Shown: positions 1 through 8,243 of the stretch, one piece after another
Position numbering within the stretch: the stretch's first letter is position 1
Layout: every line of letters begins with the position of its first letter
Source of the DNA: Actinomadura graeca
GTDB taxonomy: Bacteria; Actinomycetota; Actinomycetes; Streptosporangiales; Streptosporangiaceae
NCBI RefSeq assembly: GCF_019175365.1
Contig: NZ_CP059572.1
Coordinates: 6,944,001-7,008,000 of the forward strand
Length of the DNA: 64,000 nucleotides
Direction of reading: 5' to 3'
Notes under the pieces: generated by a model
Seen by the model: only the letters and a program-made list of their open reading frames with translations
Database searches by the model: none
What the model was told of the DNA's origin: nothing
Translations under genes and position numbers: made by a program

Positions 1-19
1 CGGGGCCGGCCGGGTCCGT

Positions 20-787
20 CTAGCCGCGCGCCGGCCGGGCGAGGTTCAGGCGCCTGAGGTCGTCGGCCAGGCGGGTCGCCACGTAACGGTGGCCCGCCTG
101 GTTCGGGTGCGTGCCGTCGCGCCGGATGAACTGGTGCGCGTTCCCGGAGTCGGACAGGCGGCCGCCGGTGATCCACTGCTCGCCGATCGGGTCGACGAAC
201 GGGATCCCGAGCTGCGCGGCCAGCGTCTTCAGGGCGTCCCGGACGGCGAGCGCGCTCGGCGGCGGGCTTCCGCCGCCCCACAGCGGGCCCATCAGCACCA
301 GCCGCGTGCCCGGCCAGCGCTGCCGGGCACGCTCCAGGAGGATGTGGGCCGCCACCGCGACCCGCGTGGGGGGGAAGCGCCAGTCGTTGTGCCCGCCGGA
401 CACGATGAGCATGTCGGGCGCGGGCCGCCATCCGAGCTGGCTCTCGAACAGCTCCAGGAACGCCTCGCGGTGCGCCTGCCCGCCCCGCGCCACGAACCCC
501 GTGCCCGCCCGTCCGCCGACGATGACCTGCCATCCGAGCAGGCGCGCGGTCGCGGGGGCGTAGGTCGTCTCGGGAACGGCGCCCCGCTCCCCGACGGTGT
601 AGCTGTCGCCGAGGAACATCACCACCGGCGGGGCGGCGCGGTCCGGCGCGCGGGCCGGGCCCGCCGCCGCGGCGGACTTGTGCACCGACCCCACGAGCCC
701 GCCGCAGCCCGCCAGCGAAAGGCCGACGGGCAGGCTCAGGCACAGCATGAGGATCGCCGCGCCGCGGCGGGCGCGGCGAGATGTCAT
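20..787 (-). CDS. SGNH/GDSL-family hydrolase lipoprotein
   Basis: This 255-aa protein has a lipoprotein signal: RR-rich n-region, hydrophobic core and lipobox LSLAGC with Cys28 as the lipidation residue. The mature part carries the SGNH blocks: FLGDSYT with nucleophile Ser62, the Gly/Asn block SGGHND, and a C-terminal DGTHPNQAGH supplying the catalytic Asp and His. It should be a surface-anchored esterase or lipase-like hydrolase; the substrate cannot be read from sequence. Length is normal for the family. It stands alone, convergent with nothing visible in the window and divergent from the acyltransferase at 976. That neighbour adds acyl groups, so the pair might act on the same envelope glycan or lipid, but this is inference. 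The RBS is weak. Confidence 0.88.
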   Translation of the reverse strand: MTSRRARRGAAILMLCLSLPVGLSLAGCGGLVGSVHKSAAAAGPARAPDRAAPPVVMFLGDSYTVGERGAVPETTYAPATARLLGWQVIVGGRAGTGFVARGGQAHREAFLELFESQLGWRPAPDMLIVSGGHNDWRFPPTRVAVAAHILLERARQRWPGTRLVLMGPLWGGGSPPPSALAVRDALKTLAAQLGIPFVDPIGEQWITGGRLSDSGNAHQFIRRDGTHPNQAGHRYVATRLADDLRRLNLARPARG

Positions 788-975
788 GGAGGACCACCAA
801 ATGTTCCGGGGGATGTACAGGCATCCTACTGAGGCGGGTGCCGAACCCGCGGCCGTCCACGCCGGTTGACCGCTTCCTCCCCCGATCGAGACCGCATCGT
901 TTCCTACACCGTGCGTTCACCGCGCCCTCACCCCGCGGCCGGTGCCGCGCAACCGGGCACCGAGAGGGTTCCGCG

Positions 976-2157
976 GTGACCGGGCGTGCGCGGCTGCGCG
1001 AACTTGACCTGCTCCGCTTCGTGGCGGCTCTGGCGGTGGTCCTCTACCACTTCACCGGCTTCGGCGGGGCCGGGGCGTGGCCCGAGCCCGCGCGGGACGT
1101 CTTCCCCGAGCTGGAGGGGATCACGCGCTACGGCTACCTCGGCGTGGACCTGTTCTTCATGATCAGCGGGTTCGTCATCCTGATGAGCGCGTGGGGACGC
1201 GGGCCCGGCGGGTTCGGGATCTCCCGGCTGGTCCGGCTGATGCCCGCGTACTGGGCGAGCGTGCTGCTGGGCGCGGCCGTCTACGCGGTGTTCCGCGAGG
1301 GGAACGGCGTCCCCGGCCTGGTGGTGCCGAACCTGACGATGATGCAGGGCGGGCTCGGTCTCCGGAACGTGGACGCCGTGTACTGGACCCTCTGGGTCGA
1401 GATGCACTTCTACGTGCTGGTCGCCGTCCTCGCGGGCATCGGCATCACCTACCGGTCCTGCCTGGTCCTCATGGCGGCGTGGATGTTCGGCGGCGTCTTC
1501 GCAGACGAGGCCGGGAACAGGCTGCTGCAGATCATGCTGGTGCCGACGTGGAGCCCGTACTTCATCGCGGGCATGGCGCTCTACATGATCCACCGGTTCG
1601 GCCCGACGCTGCTGCTGTGGGGGTATGTGGCGGCGTCGTGGCTGCTGGCACTGCACTGGGGCGCATGGCGCGCGGGCAACGCGTTCAAGGGATCGGACGA
1701 CATGGTCGTGTCGGTGGCCGTCACCGGCATCTTCCTGGTGATGATCCTGGTCGCGACCGGGCGGCTCGGCCGCGTCCGGTGGAGCGGCCTGACGGTGCTC
1801 GGCGCGCTCACCTACCCGCTGTACCTCGTCCATTCGCAGCTCGCGCTGCCCCTGCTGGACGCGGTGTACCCGGGGCTGAACCGGTGGGCGGCGCTCGCGG
1901 CCGTGATCGCGGCGTCGCTCGTCCTGGCGTACGCGCTGCACAGGCTGGTCGAGAAGCCGGGGGCGCGGTGGATGCGGGCGCGGCTGCTGGAGTCGCTGGA
2001 GCCGATGCGCTCGACCGCCGCACCGTCCGGGCCGTCGGCGGGCCGGTCGTCCGGGCCGTCCGGGGCGCCTGGCGAGACGTCGCCGGAGTCCTCGTCCGGG
2101 TCGGCGAGGTCCGTCCCCGATGCCCGTCCGCCGGACGCCGAGCTCGTGCGCAACTGA
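976..2157 (+). CDS. Acyltransferase 3 family membrane protein
   Basis: A 393-aa integral membrane O-acyltransferase (acyltransferase 3 / OafA family). I chose the GTG at 976 because a GAGAGGG Shine-Dalgarno lies about 8 nt upstream and the family's N-terminal pattern RELDLLRFVAALAVVLYHF begins right after it; the reading frame is open further upstream but that part looks non-coding. The conserved His sits in the first membrane helix (LYHF), followed by the GVDLFFMISGFV motif typical of the family, and about ten hydrophobic segments follow. The last 60 residues are a Pro/Ser/Gly-rich cytoplasmic tail. Members transfer acyl groups to sugars, exopolysaccharides or antibiotics; the acceptor here is unknown. 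Confidence 0.88.
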   Translation: MTGRARLRELDLLRFVAALAVVLYHFTGFGGAGAWPEPARDVFPELEGITRYGYLGVDLFFMISGFVILMSAWGRGPGGFGISRLVRLMPAYWASVLLGAAVYAVFREGNGVPGLVVPNLTMMQGGLGLRNVDAVYWTLWVEMHFYVLVAVLAGIGITYRSCLVLMAAWMFGGVFADEAGNRLLQIMLVPTWSPYFIAGMALYMIHRFGPTLLLWGYVAASWLLALHWGAWRAGNAFKGSDDMVVSVAVTGIFLVMILVATGRLGRVRWSGLTVLGALTYPLYLVHSQLALPLLDAVYPGLNRWAALAAVIAASLVLAYALHRLVEKPGARWMRARLLESLEPMRSTAAPSGPSAGRSSGPSGAPGETSPESSSGSARSVPDARPPDAELVRN

Positions 2158-2255
2158 CGCCGACGCGTTCGTGAGATGTGGTGGATATCGTAACGCTTTC
2201 GCGCTGATCACCGCTGATCTGAGTGTTCAGAGGCCCGAAGGCGAGGAAGTGACGG

Positions 2256-3155
2256 ATGTGGCGGTTCGGCCAGCACGATCCGGAACCCGTGCTGCCGCCA
2301 GACGCGGCGATCGACCCCTGCATGGACGACCCGGGAGCGCAGCGGGTGCGCGAGGCCATGCGGCGCCACGACTGGTCGGCGGTGACCGGCTTCTTCGAGA
2401 CGGTGACCGATCCGGACGACCGGGCGTTCTACATCGGCGTCTGCGCGGGCGCGCCCGGCGTCCGGGACTGGATCGCCGAGTGGTGCCGGGCGCGGCCGGG
2501 GGACACGCTGCCGTCGGTGATCCGCGGGGCGCACGCCCTGTCGTCGGACGCCCCCGCCCTCGCGGAGGAGTGCCTGAACGAGGTCGTCGCGCGTGACGCG
2601 GGCGACGCCGCCGCGTGGTCGCTGCTCGTCGGCGCCGCCCGCGTCGGAGGACTCGGCCGCAAGGAGGCGCTGCGGCGTTTCGAGCAGGTCGTCGCCGTCC
2701 ATCCCGGTCATCTGGCCGGGCACCGGGAGATGCTCGCCTACCTCGGACACGAGGGCGGCCACGGCGAGGCGCTCGGGTTCGCCCATGACGCGGCCGGGGC
2801 GTCCCCGGAGGGCGGCCCGCTGGGGGTGCTGGTGGCGGACGCCCACGTGGGCCGGTGGGAGTCGCTTCCTCCTCCGGAACGGAACCCGTACATGTCGGGG
2901 AGCGCCGTGCGCGGCGATCTCGTCGCGGCGGCGGACCGCTCGGTCCGGCACGCCGCCTTCCGCGCCCGTCCCGGCTGGCCCGCGATCCACAACGCCTTCG
3001 CGTTCGCGTTCGTGATGGCGGGCGAGCCGCGCCTCGCGGCGGAGATGTTCGAGCGGATCGGCCATCGCGCCACCGAGCGGCCCTGGGCCGCCTACGGCCC
3101 CGATCCGGTCGCGGCGTTCCGCGAACTTCGTCGCTGGGCGGTCGATTGGGCCTGA
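2256..3155 (+). CDS. Helical-repeat (TPR-like) protein of unknown function
   Basis: This 299-aa soluble protein is rich in Ala, Arg and Trp and consists of repeated helix pairs, for example the segments around DWSAVTGFFETV, AEECLNEVVARDAGDAAAW and LRRFEQVVAVHPGHLAGHREML. The spacing resembles tetratricopeptide repeats, and similar proteins are common in actinobacteria as uncharacterised TPR-like proteins. It has no signal peptide, membrane segment or catalytic motif. A good RBS (GAGGAAG) precedes the ATG at 2256. It ends facing the cysteine-dioxygenase-like gene, with a strong stem-loop between the two. Function unknown. Confidence 0.75.
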   Translation: MWRFGQHDPEPVLPPDAAIDPCMDDPGAQRVREAMRRHDWSAVTGFFETVTDPDDRAFYIGVCAGAPGVRDWIAEWCRARPGDTLPSVIRGAHALSSDAPALAEECLNEVVARDAGDAAAWSLLVGAARVGGLGRKEALRRFEQVVAVHPGHLAGHREMLAYLGHEGGHGEALGFAHDAAGASPEGGPLGVLVADAHVGRWESLPPPERNPYMSGSAVRGDLVAAADRSVRHAAFRARPGWPAIHNAFAFAFVMAGEPRLAAEMFERIGHRATERPWAAYGPDPVAAFRELRRWAVDWA

Positions 3156-3203
3156 TGTGTGACGTTTTCGCGGGTGACGTCGCTGAGGGGAGTGTGGGCG
3201 GTC

Positions 3204-3277
3204 GGCCGATGTGAGCGGGCATCGGCCGGCCCCCCACCTCCGGCGGGTCCGTCTCCCCCGGTCGGGCCCGCCGGAGG
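3204..3277. terminator. Two stem-loops forming a bidirectional terminator
   Basis: The 129-bp gap between two convergent genes holds two hairpins. The first has 8-bp perfect arms at 3204-3211 and 3220-3227 (GGCCGATG / CATCGGCC). The second has an 11-bp perfect stem, CCTCCGGCGGG at 3237-3247 with its complement at 3267-3277, extendable to 15 bp through one G-U pair. There is no U-tract, which is normal for actinobacterial terminators. Confidence 0.75.
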
Positions 3278-3284
3278 CCGGACG

Positions 3285-3809
3285 TCAGCGCGTGCCCTCG
3301 GGCGGCCGCAGTTCCTCGGCGTAGCCGACCGAGAGGCGCCGCATCACGCCCGTCCCGTCGATGGAGTACTGGCCGAGCCGCCACAGCGGCGGCGAGTACG
3401 CGTGGATGGACACGCTCGTGGCCGCCGCCCCCACGAGCCGGTGGATGTGGTCGGGGCCGAAGCAGAAGGACCGCCCCTCCGGCACGATCGTCCGCACGTG
3501 GGCGCCGCCGATCCGCGGGTTGTTCTCCTCCAATGCCCCCGCTACGACCCGGACCGCCCCTGAGGACACGTCGTGGTCGTGCCAGCCGGTGTCGTCCTGC
3601 GGCGTCCAGCAGAGCAGCCAGACGTCCACGTACTCGTCCCGGTAGAGGGACGCGTAATGGCGCCGGTCGCGGGAGAACGCCACGTGCTGCCGCCACACGC
3701 CGGGGCGCCCCGCCAGCTCGTCGACCAGCGCGCGCAGCTCGCGCTTGTCCAGCGGACGGTCGGGCAGCCCCTCGAAACCGGAAGTGCGGGGCAGGACCTC
3801 AGACGACAC
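3285..3809 (-). CDS. Cysteine dioxygenase type I-like cupin protein
   Basis: A 174-aa cupin related to bacterial cysteine dioxygenases, which use mononuclear iron and O2 to oxidise cysteine to cysteine sulfinate. The metal-binding pattern is visible: HDHDVSSGAVRVVAGAL gives the HxH pair and FGPDHIHRLVG supplies the third His. The GTG at 3809 is chosen because AGGAG lies 7 nt upstream; the frame stays open another 80 codons upstream to 4049, but that part is Pro/Arg-rich and unlike the family. Length is close to other bacterial members. It is divergent from a LacI regulator, and the operator array between them may serve both. The true substrate could be another thiol or small acid. Confidence 0.82.
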   Translation of the reverse strand: MSSEVLPRTSGFEGLPDRPLDKRELRALVDELAGRPGVWRQHVAFSRDRRHYASLYRDEYVDVWLLCWTPQDDTGWHDHDVSSGAVRVVAGALEENNPRIGGAHVRTIVPEGRSFCFGPDHIHRLVGAAATSVSIHAYSPPLWRLGQYSIDGTGVMRRLSVGYAEELRPPEGTR

Positions 3810-4077
3810 GGTGTCGCTCCTCTCCGAACAGCAGACGGTGGGCGAGCAGGGGGGTCCCGGTCCTCCAGGACGGCGAACAGTGGGCTGGAGCGTTCCGGCG
3901 GGGTCGACCTCGCTAGGTGGCTCACCGGCCGGATGGAGTTTCCAGCCGTCGAGGTAAGGGGGAACGGCGCGGCGGTGGAGTGCCTCGGCCAGTGGCGCGC
4001 TCCACGCGGGCCGGTGCACGTCGATGTGCGTTTCGTCACGCGCCCGCACGCTGGCCGACTCCTTCCGGAGAGTGCAC
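3810..4077. other. Intergenic region between divergent genes
   Basis: This stretch lies between the GTG of the cupin gene and the operator array. It is open in the cupin frame back to 4049 but has the composition of translated non-coding DNA (Pro, Arg and Gly runs), and no start in it has a convincing RBS. It probably carries the cupin promoter and a long 5' leader. I see no gene here. Confidence 0.5.
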
Positions 4078-4116
4078 TGAACCGTATCAGTTAACCGTTT
4101 CAGTGAACCGGTTCAG
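4078..4116. promoter_or_regulatory. Three abutting 13-bp LacI-type operator repeats
   Basis: Three direct repeats follow one another without spacer: TGAACCGTATCAG (4078-4090), TTAACCGTTTCAG (4091-4103) and TGAACCGGTTCAG (4104-4116). The third contains a perfect 12-bp palindrome, TGAACCGGTTCA, and the others are degenerate copies of it. Palindromes with a central CG are the usual LacI/GalR-family targets, and a LacI-family gene starts 60 bp downstream. The array most likely mediates autoregulation and possibly control of the divergent cupin gene. Confidence 0.8.
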
Positions 4117-4175
4117 GTGACAGGGCGTCAAGATGCCTCGCAGGTTTCGTCGGTGCGGGCCTCTAGGGTTGGGGG

Positions 4176-5174
4176 GTGCCAGACAGGCGCAAGCGCGCGA
4201 CCATCCGCGAAGTGGCGCAGGCGACGGGATTGTCGCCCGCGGCCGTGTCCTACGCGCTGCGCGGCATCCAGACCTCCGAGGAGACGCAGGAGCGGGTCCG
4301 CGCCGCGGCCGAGGAGCTCGGCTACGAGGCACACCCGATCGCACGCGCCCTGGCCAGCGGCCGGAGCGGGCAGGTCGGCCTCCTGTGCGGCTCCCTGGAG
4401 GACTACTGGCAGCAGTCCCTCGCGGTCGGCATCGGCCGGGCCCTGCTCGCCCGCGACCGGTACGCCCTGATCGTGGACGCCGGCGGCGACCCCGAGCGGG
4501 AGCTGGCCCTCGCCCGGCGGCTGCGCGACCAGCGCGTCGACGGCCTGATCGTCCAGCCGCTCGACCCGTCCGCCGCGCTGTGGTCGGAACTGGCCGACAC
4601 CATCCCGGTCGTGTCCATCGGCGACGCCCTGCACGGCGGGAAGGCGCAGGGCGAGGTCGTGTTCGACAACCGGCGGGGCGTCACGCTCGCGCTGGAACAC
4701 CTGCGCGACCGCGGCCACCAGCGGCTCACCGTGTTCACCCCCACCCGGGCCAGCACCCCTGACCGCCCCGCCGACGTGCACGTCAACGCCGAGGCCGAAC
4801 GGCTCGGCCTGCGGGTGGACGTCGTGGTGGCGCCGCAGTCGCCGGCCGAGGCCACCGAGATCGCCATCCGCGTGCTCGGCGGCCCCGGCCGCCCCTCCGC
4901 GGTCTTCTGCTTCGCCGACTCCATCGCCTACGGCGTCTACGCGGCCACCCGCGCGCTGGGCCTCGCGGTACCGGGCGACGTCGCCGTCTGCGGCTACGAC
5001 AACCACCCGATGTCGGCGCTGCTCACCCCGCCGCTCACCACCGTCGACTGGGACATCGAGGGCATCGTGCACGCCGCCGTCCGGCTCATCGTCGACGTCA
5101 TCGACGGCAAGCCGCGCAAGCGCCGCGTCGTCCGCGAACCGACACTGCGCGCCCGGGACTCGACTCGTATTTGA
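4176..5174 (+). CDS. LacI-family transcriptional regulator
   Basis: A 332-aa regulator with the LacI helix-turn-helix at residues ~8-30 (TIREVAQATGLSPAAVSYAL), the hinge-helix region (EELGYEAHPIARALASGRS) and a periplasmic-binding-protein-like sensor domain. The family signature VAVCGYDNHPMSALLTPPLTTVDWD occurs near the C-terminus. Such regulators usually bind a sugar or related small metabolite and repress nearby genes. The start is GTG at 4176 with a G-rich stretch just upstream. The only close neighbours are the divergent cupin gene and, 540 bp downstream, the osmoprotectant transporter, so the ligand is not obvious. The triple operator upstream suggests autoregulation. Confidence 0.92.
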   Translation: MPDRRKRATIREVAQATGLSPAAVSYALRGIQTSEETQERVRAAAEELGYEAHPIARALASGRSGQVGLLCGSLEDYWQQSLAVGIGRALLARDRYALIVDAGGDPERELALARRLRDQRVDGLIVQPLDPSAALWSELADTIPVVSIGDALHGGKAQGEVVFDNRRGVTLALEHLRDRGHQRLTVFTPTRASTPDRPADVHVNAEAERLGLRVDVVVAPQSPAEATEIAIRVLGGPGRPSAVFCFADSIAYGVYAATRALGLAVPGDVAVCGYDNHPMSALLTPPLTTVDWDIEGIVHAAVRLIVDVIDGKPRKRRVVREPTLRARDSTRI

Positions 5175-5184
5175 CTCAACCCCG

Positions 5185-5293
5185 GCCCAAGCGGGCTCGC
5201 CTGGCGGCTCGCCCCCTTGACCGTGCTTGGGCGAGCGCGTCATCGCTTCGCGATCATCCCGCCGGGGCTCGCCTCCGGCTTCGCCCCGGCGGG
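5185..5293. terminator. Two consecutive stem-loops after the LacI gene
   Basis: The first hairpin pairs GCCCAAGC (5185-5192) with GCTTGGGC (5225-5232). The second pairs CCCGCCGGGGC (5258-5268) with GCCCCGGCGGG (5283-5293), an 11-bp perfect stem with a 14-nt loop. They lie directly downstream of the LacI stop codon and probably end its transcript. Confidence 0.65.
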
Positions 5294-5339
5294 CTGGTAG
5301 CGCGCTCGCGTGACGGCTCGGGCGGTTGCAGTCGAGCGA

Positions 5340-5379
5340 ATCTCTACGGGGCCTGTCAGATCTCTGCGGAGCCTGTCAG
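5340..5379. repeat. Tandem 20-bp direct repeat, 18/20 identical
   Basis: Two abutting copies are seen: ATCTCTACGGGGCCTGTCAG at 5340-5359 and ATCTCTGCGGAGCCTGTCAG at 5360-5379. They lie in the long non-coding stretch upstream of the osmoprotectant operon. This could be a regulator binding array or a simple duplication. Confidence 0.7.
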
Positions 5380-5712
5380 TGGGCGCGCTGCGGTTCTGAG
5401 GTTTGGCTGGCCACTACCGGCTCGTTTGCGATGTGTTGGGCGTCTCTGGGCTGTCTGACGGCCTCTGGATCTATGGCGATCGTCACTCTCTGGTGCGTGG
5501 TTTGCAGGGGGCTGAGCGCAGGTGGGGGCGGTGCCGTCGATAACGATTCGGCTGTTCTCCACGGGGGTGCGCTTCTTTCCCGTTATTTCCGGTAGTTATG
5601 CTCAACAAGCAATGTTCCGGACATGTCGGGTCTCTGGGTCGACGGTAGCGGTTGGCTACGGTTGGGTAGAAGGCCGAATTCGATCATCGGCGTTGCGGCG
5701 CCCAGCGAGGAC
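5380..5712. other. Less GC-rich intergenic stretch, probable promoter region of the transporter operon
   Basis: This stretch is visibly richer in A and T than the surrounding coding DNA and contains no ORF with coding-like third positions. It includes a near-duplicated GGTAGCGGTTGGCTACGGTTGGGTA segment at about 5643-5668. It probably carries the promoter and osmotic or other control sites of the ABC transporter, but I cannot assign them. Confidence 0.45.
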
Positions 5713-6885
5713 GTGAATCGTTTGATCACCTTTGAGAGCGTGACCAAGCGCTACCCGGACGGCACCGTCGCGCTCGACGACGTGAGCCTGGAGTGCCCCG
5801 CCGGACAGATCACGGTGTTCGTCGGCACGTCCGGCGGAGGCAAGACGACGGCGCTGCGCAGTATCAACCGGATGGTGGAGCCGACCGGCGGCCGCGTCCT
5901 CATCGACGGGCGGGACGTCCGTGACCGCAAGCCCGCCGAGCTGCGGCGCGGCATCGGTTACGTCATCCAGCACGCCGGGCTGTTCCCGCACCGGACGATC
6001 GAGGACAACATCGCGACCGTCCCCTATCTGCTGCGCTGGAACAAGAAGAAGGCCCGCGACACCGCGCGCGAGCTGATGGAGCGGGTCGGGCTCGAACCGG
6101 CGATGGCCAAGCGCTATCCGTTCCAGCTGTCGGGCGGGCAGCAGCAGCGGGTCGGCGTCGCCCGCGCGCTGGCCGCCGATCCGCCGGTCATGCTGATGGA
6201 CGAGCCGTTCAGCGCCGTCGACCCCGTCGTCCGCGGCGAGCTCCAGGCCGAGTTCCTGCGGCTCCAGGCGGAGCTGCACAAGACGATCGTGTTCGTCACC
6301 CACGACATCGACGAGGCCATCAAGCTCGGCGACCGGATCGCGGTGTTCCGCACCGGCGGCCGGCTCGTGCAGGTCGCGAGCCCCGAAGACCTGCTGGCCC
6401 ATCCCGCCGACGACTTCGTGGCGGGCTTCGTCGGCCAGAACCGCGGCATCCGGAGCCTGTCGTTCGCCGACACCTCCGGCCTCAGCCTGCGCGACGACCT
6501 CGTCCACCCGGCGACCGCCACCGGCGCCGACATCGCCGGGCTGGACTGGGTGCTGGTCGTCGACGAGGCCCGGCGCCCGCTGGGGTGGACGCGGGGCGCC
6601 GAGGCCGCCGGCCCGCTCGGCGAGGAGGCGCTGGCGCCGGTCGGCGCGACGTTCGAGGTCGGCACCGACTCGGTGCGCGGCGCCCTCGACGCGGCCGTGC
6701 TGTCCCCGTCCGGGCTCGCGGTCGGGGTCGACGGGGGCGGTGCCGTCGTCGGCGTCACCGGCGGGGCCGAGCTGCTCGCCGTGCCCACGCACGGGGCGGG
6801 CCACCGCCGCCCGGGCGATCCCCGGACGCCCGCGGCGGACGACGCCGGGCCCGTGTCCGGGAACGGGAACGGGGTCTCGGGCTGA
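5713..6885 (+). CDS. opuCA: Osmoprotectant ABC transporter, ATP-binding protein
   Basis: A 390-aa ATPase of the OpuC/ProV type that powers uptake of glycine betaine, choline or similar compatible solutes. Walker A is GTSGGGKTT (residues 38-46), the ABC signature LSGGQQQR starts at about residue 139, and Walker B VMLMDEPF is at about 159-166. The roughly 130-residue C-terminal extension resembles a degenerate CBS-domain region, the ionic-strength sensor in OpuC-type ATPases, and ends in a Pro/Gly-rich tail. The start is uncertain: GTG 5713 and TTG 5722 are both plausible, and ATG 5623 would add 30 unconserved residues. The stop overlaps the next start by one base (TGATG), indicating translational coupling. 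Confidence 0.9.
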   Translation: MNRLITFESVTKRYPDGTVALDDVSLECPAGQITVFVGTSGGGKTTALRSINRMVEPTGGRVLIDGRDVRDRKPAELRRGIGYVIQHAGLFPHRTIEDNIATVPYLLRWNKKKARDTARELMERVGLEPAMAKRYPFQLSGGQQQRVGVARALAADPPVMLMDEPFSAVDPVVRGELQAEFLRLQAELHKTIVFVTHDIDEAIKLGDRIAVFRTGGRLVQVASPEDLLAHPADDFVAGFVGQNRGIRSLSFADTSGLSLRDDLVHPATATGADIAGLDWVLVVDEARRPLGWTRGAEAAGPLGEEALAPVGATFEVGTDSVRGALDAAVLSPSGLAVGVDGGGAVVGVTGGAELLAVPTHGAGHRRPGDPRTPAADDAGPVSGNGNGVSG

Positions 6886-7535
6886 TGGACATCGACTGGG
6901 GCTGGATCGGCGACCACACCGACACCCTCACCGACCACGCGCTCGTCCACCTGCGGCTCGCGCTGCTGCCGGTGCTGTTCGGGCTGCTGATCTCGCTGCC
7001 GCTCGGCATCCTGTGCCGCCGCTGGGGCTGGCTCTACCCGCCGCTGCTGACCGCCTCCAACGTGTTCTACGCGATCCCGTCGCTGGCCCTCTTCATGATC
7101 TTCATCCAGTACACCGGGCTGGAAGCGGCCACGGTCATGATCCCGCTGACCCTCTACAGCCTGTCGGTCCTCATCCCGAACGTGGTGGACGGCCTGGCCT
7201 CGGTCTCCGAGCCCGTCCGGCAGGCGGCCACCGCGATGGGGTTCGGGACGCTGCGGCGCCTGCTGCGGGTCGAGCTGCCCATCGCGGTGCCGATCGTGAT
7301 CGCCGGGGTGCGGGTCGCCGCGGTCTCCTCCATCAGCCTCGTCGCCGTGGGCCAGCTCATCGGCCAGGGCGGGCTCGGCTACGACATCATCCGCGGCTAC
7401 CAGCTGCAGTTCCAGACCCAGATCATCGCCGCCTCGGTGCTGATCGTCGCGCTGGCCCTCGTCACCGACGCGATCCTGGTCACCGTCCAGCGGCTGCTCA
7501 CCCCCTGGGCCCGGGCGCGCGGGAGGGCGTCATGA
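6885..7535 (+). CDS. opuCB: Osmoprotectant ABC transporter permease
   Basis: A 216-aa inner-membrane permease with five to six hydrophobic helices and the binding-protein-dependent permease motif (EAA loop) in the segment PVRQAATAMGFGTLRRLLRVELP. In the OpuC family two such half-permeases form the pore. It starts at ATG 6885 in a one-base overlap with the ATPase gene and ends in a 4-bp ATGA overlap with the second permease. Confidence 0.92.
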   Translation: MDIDWGWIGDHTDTLTDHALVHLRLALLPVLFGLLISLPLGILCRRWGWLYPPLLTASNVFYAIPSLALFMIFIQYTGLEAATVMIPLTLYSLSVLIPNVVDGLASVSEPVRQAATAMGFGTLRRLLRVELPIAVPIVIAGVRVAAVSSISLVAVGQLIGQGGLGYDIIRGYQLQFQTQIIAASVLIVALALVTDAILVTVQRLLTPWARARGRAS

Positions 7536-8218
7536 ACGACCTGTGGAACCAGATCGACCTGTCCTGGACGTGGCTGACCGCCTCGTCCCAGTGGCACGGC
7601 GAGGACGGCATCCCGCACCGGCTGCTCCAGCACCTCTACTACAGCGGGGTCGCGCTGCTGTTCGCCGCGCTGATCGGCCTCGCGCTCGGCCTGCTCGTCG
7701 GGCACACCGGCCGGGGCGGCTTCCTGGCGATCAGCGTGGCCAACATCGCCCGCGCGATCCCCACGTTCGGCCTGGTGCTGTTCATCGTGGTCATCGAGTA
7801 CAGCATCACCCCGGTGCTGATCGCGCTCGTCGCCCTCGCCGTGCCCCCGATCCTCGTCAACACCTTCGAGGGACTCCGCGGCGTCGATCCCGACGCCAAG
7901 GACGCCGCGCGGGGCGTCGGCATGTCGGAGTGGGAGGTGCTGTGGCGGGCGGAGGTGCCGATGGCCCTGCCGCTCATCCTGCTGGGCCTGCGGACGTCCG
8001 CGATCCAGGTCGTGGCCACCGCCACCATCGCCGCCTACCCCGGCTTCGGCGGGCTCGGCCGCTACATCATCGACGGCCTCGCACGCAACGACTACCAGCT
8101 GGTCGTCGGAGGAACGGTCCTCGTCGTGCTGCTCGCCGTCCTCGTCCAGCTGATCTTCGCGGCGCTGCGCCGCCTCGTCGTGTCGCCGGGCCTGCTGGGC
8201 TCGGCCCGTTCGTCCTGA
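7532..8218 (+). CDS. opuCD: Osmoprotectant ABC transporter permease (second subunit)
   Basis: A 228-aa permease paralogous to the preceding gene, with the EAA loop DPDAKDAARGVGMSEWEVLWRAEVP and five to six membrane helices. The N-terminal 35 residues (WNQIDLSWTWLTASSQWHGEDG) form a short amphipathic or exterior segment before the first helix. It starts at ATG 7532, overlapping the upstream stop by 4 bp, and lies 25 bp before the binding-protein gene. It presumably heterodimerises with the first permease. Confidence 0.92.
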   Translation: MNDLWNQIDLSWTWLTASSQWHGEDGIPHRLLQHLYYSGVALLFAALIGLALGLLVGHTGRGGFLAISVANIARAIPTFGLVLFIVVIEYSITPVLIALVALAVPPILVNTFEGLRGVDPDAKDAARGVGMSEWEVLWRAEVPMALPLILLGLRTSAIQVVATATIAAYPGFGGLGRYIIDGLARNDYQLVVGGTVLVVLLAVLVQLIFAALRRLVVSPGLLGSARSS

Positions 8219-8243
8219 ACGGCCCAGAGAAAAAGGAATGACA

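Noticed and set aside
5326..5716. Short open frames in the 5.2-5.7 kb intergenic region
   Set aside because: None has coding-like third positions, an RBS or recognisable sequence.
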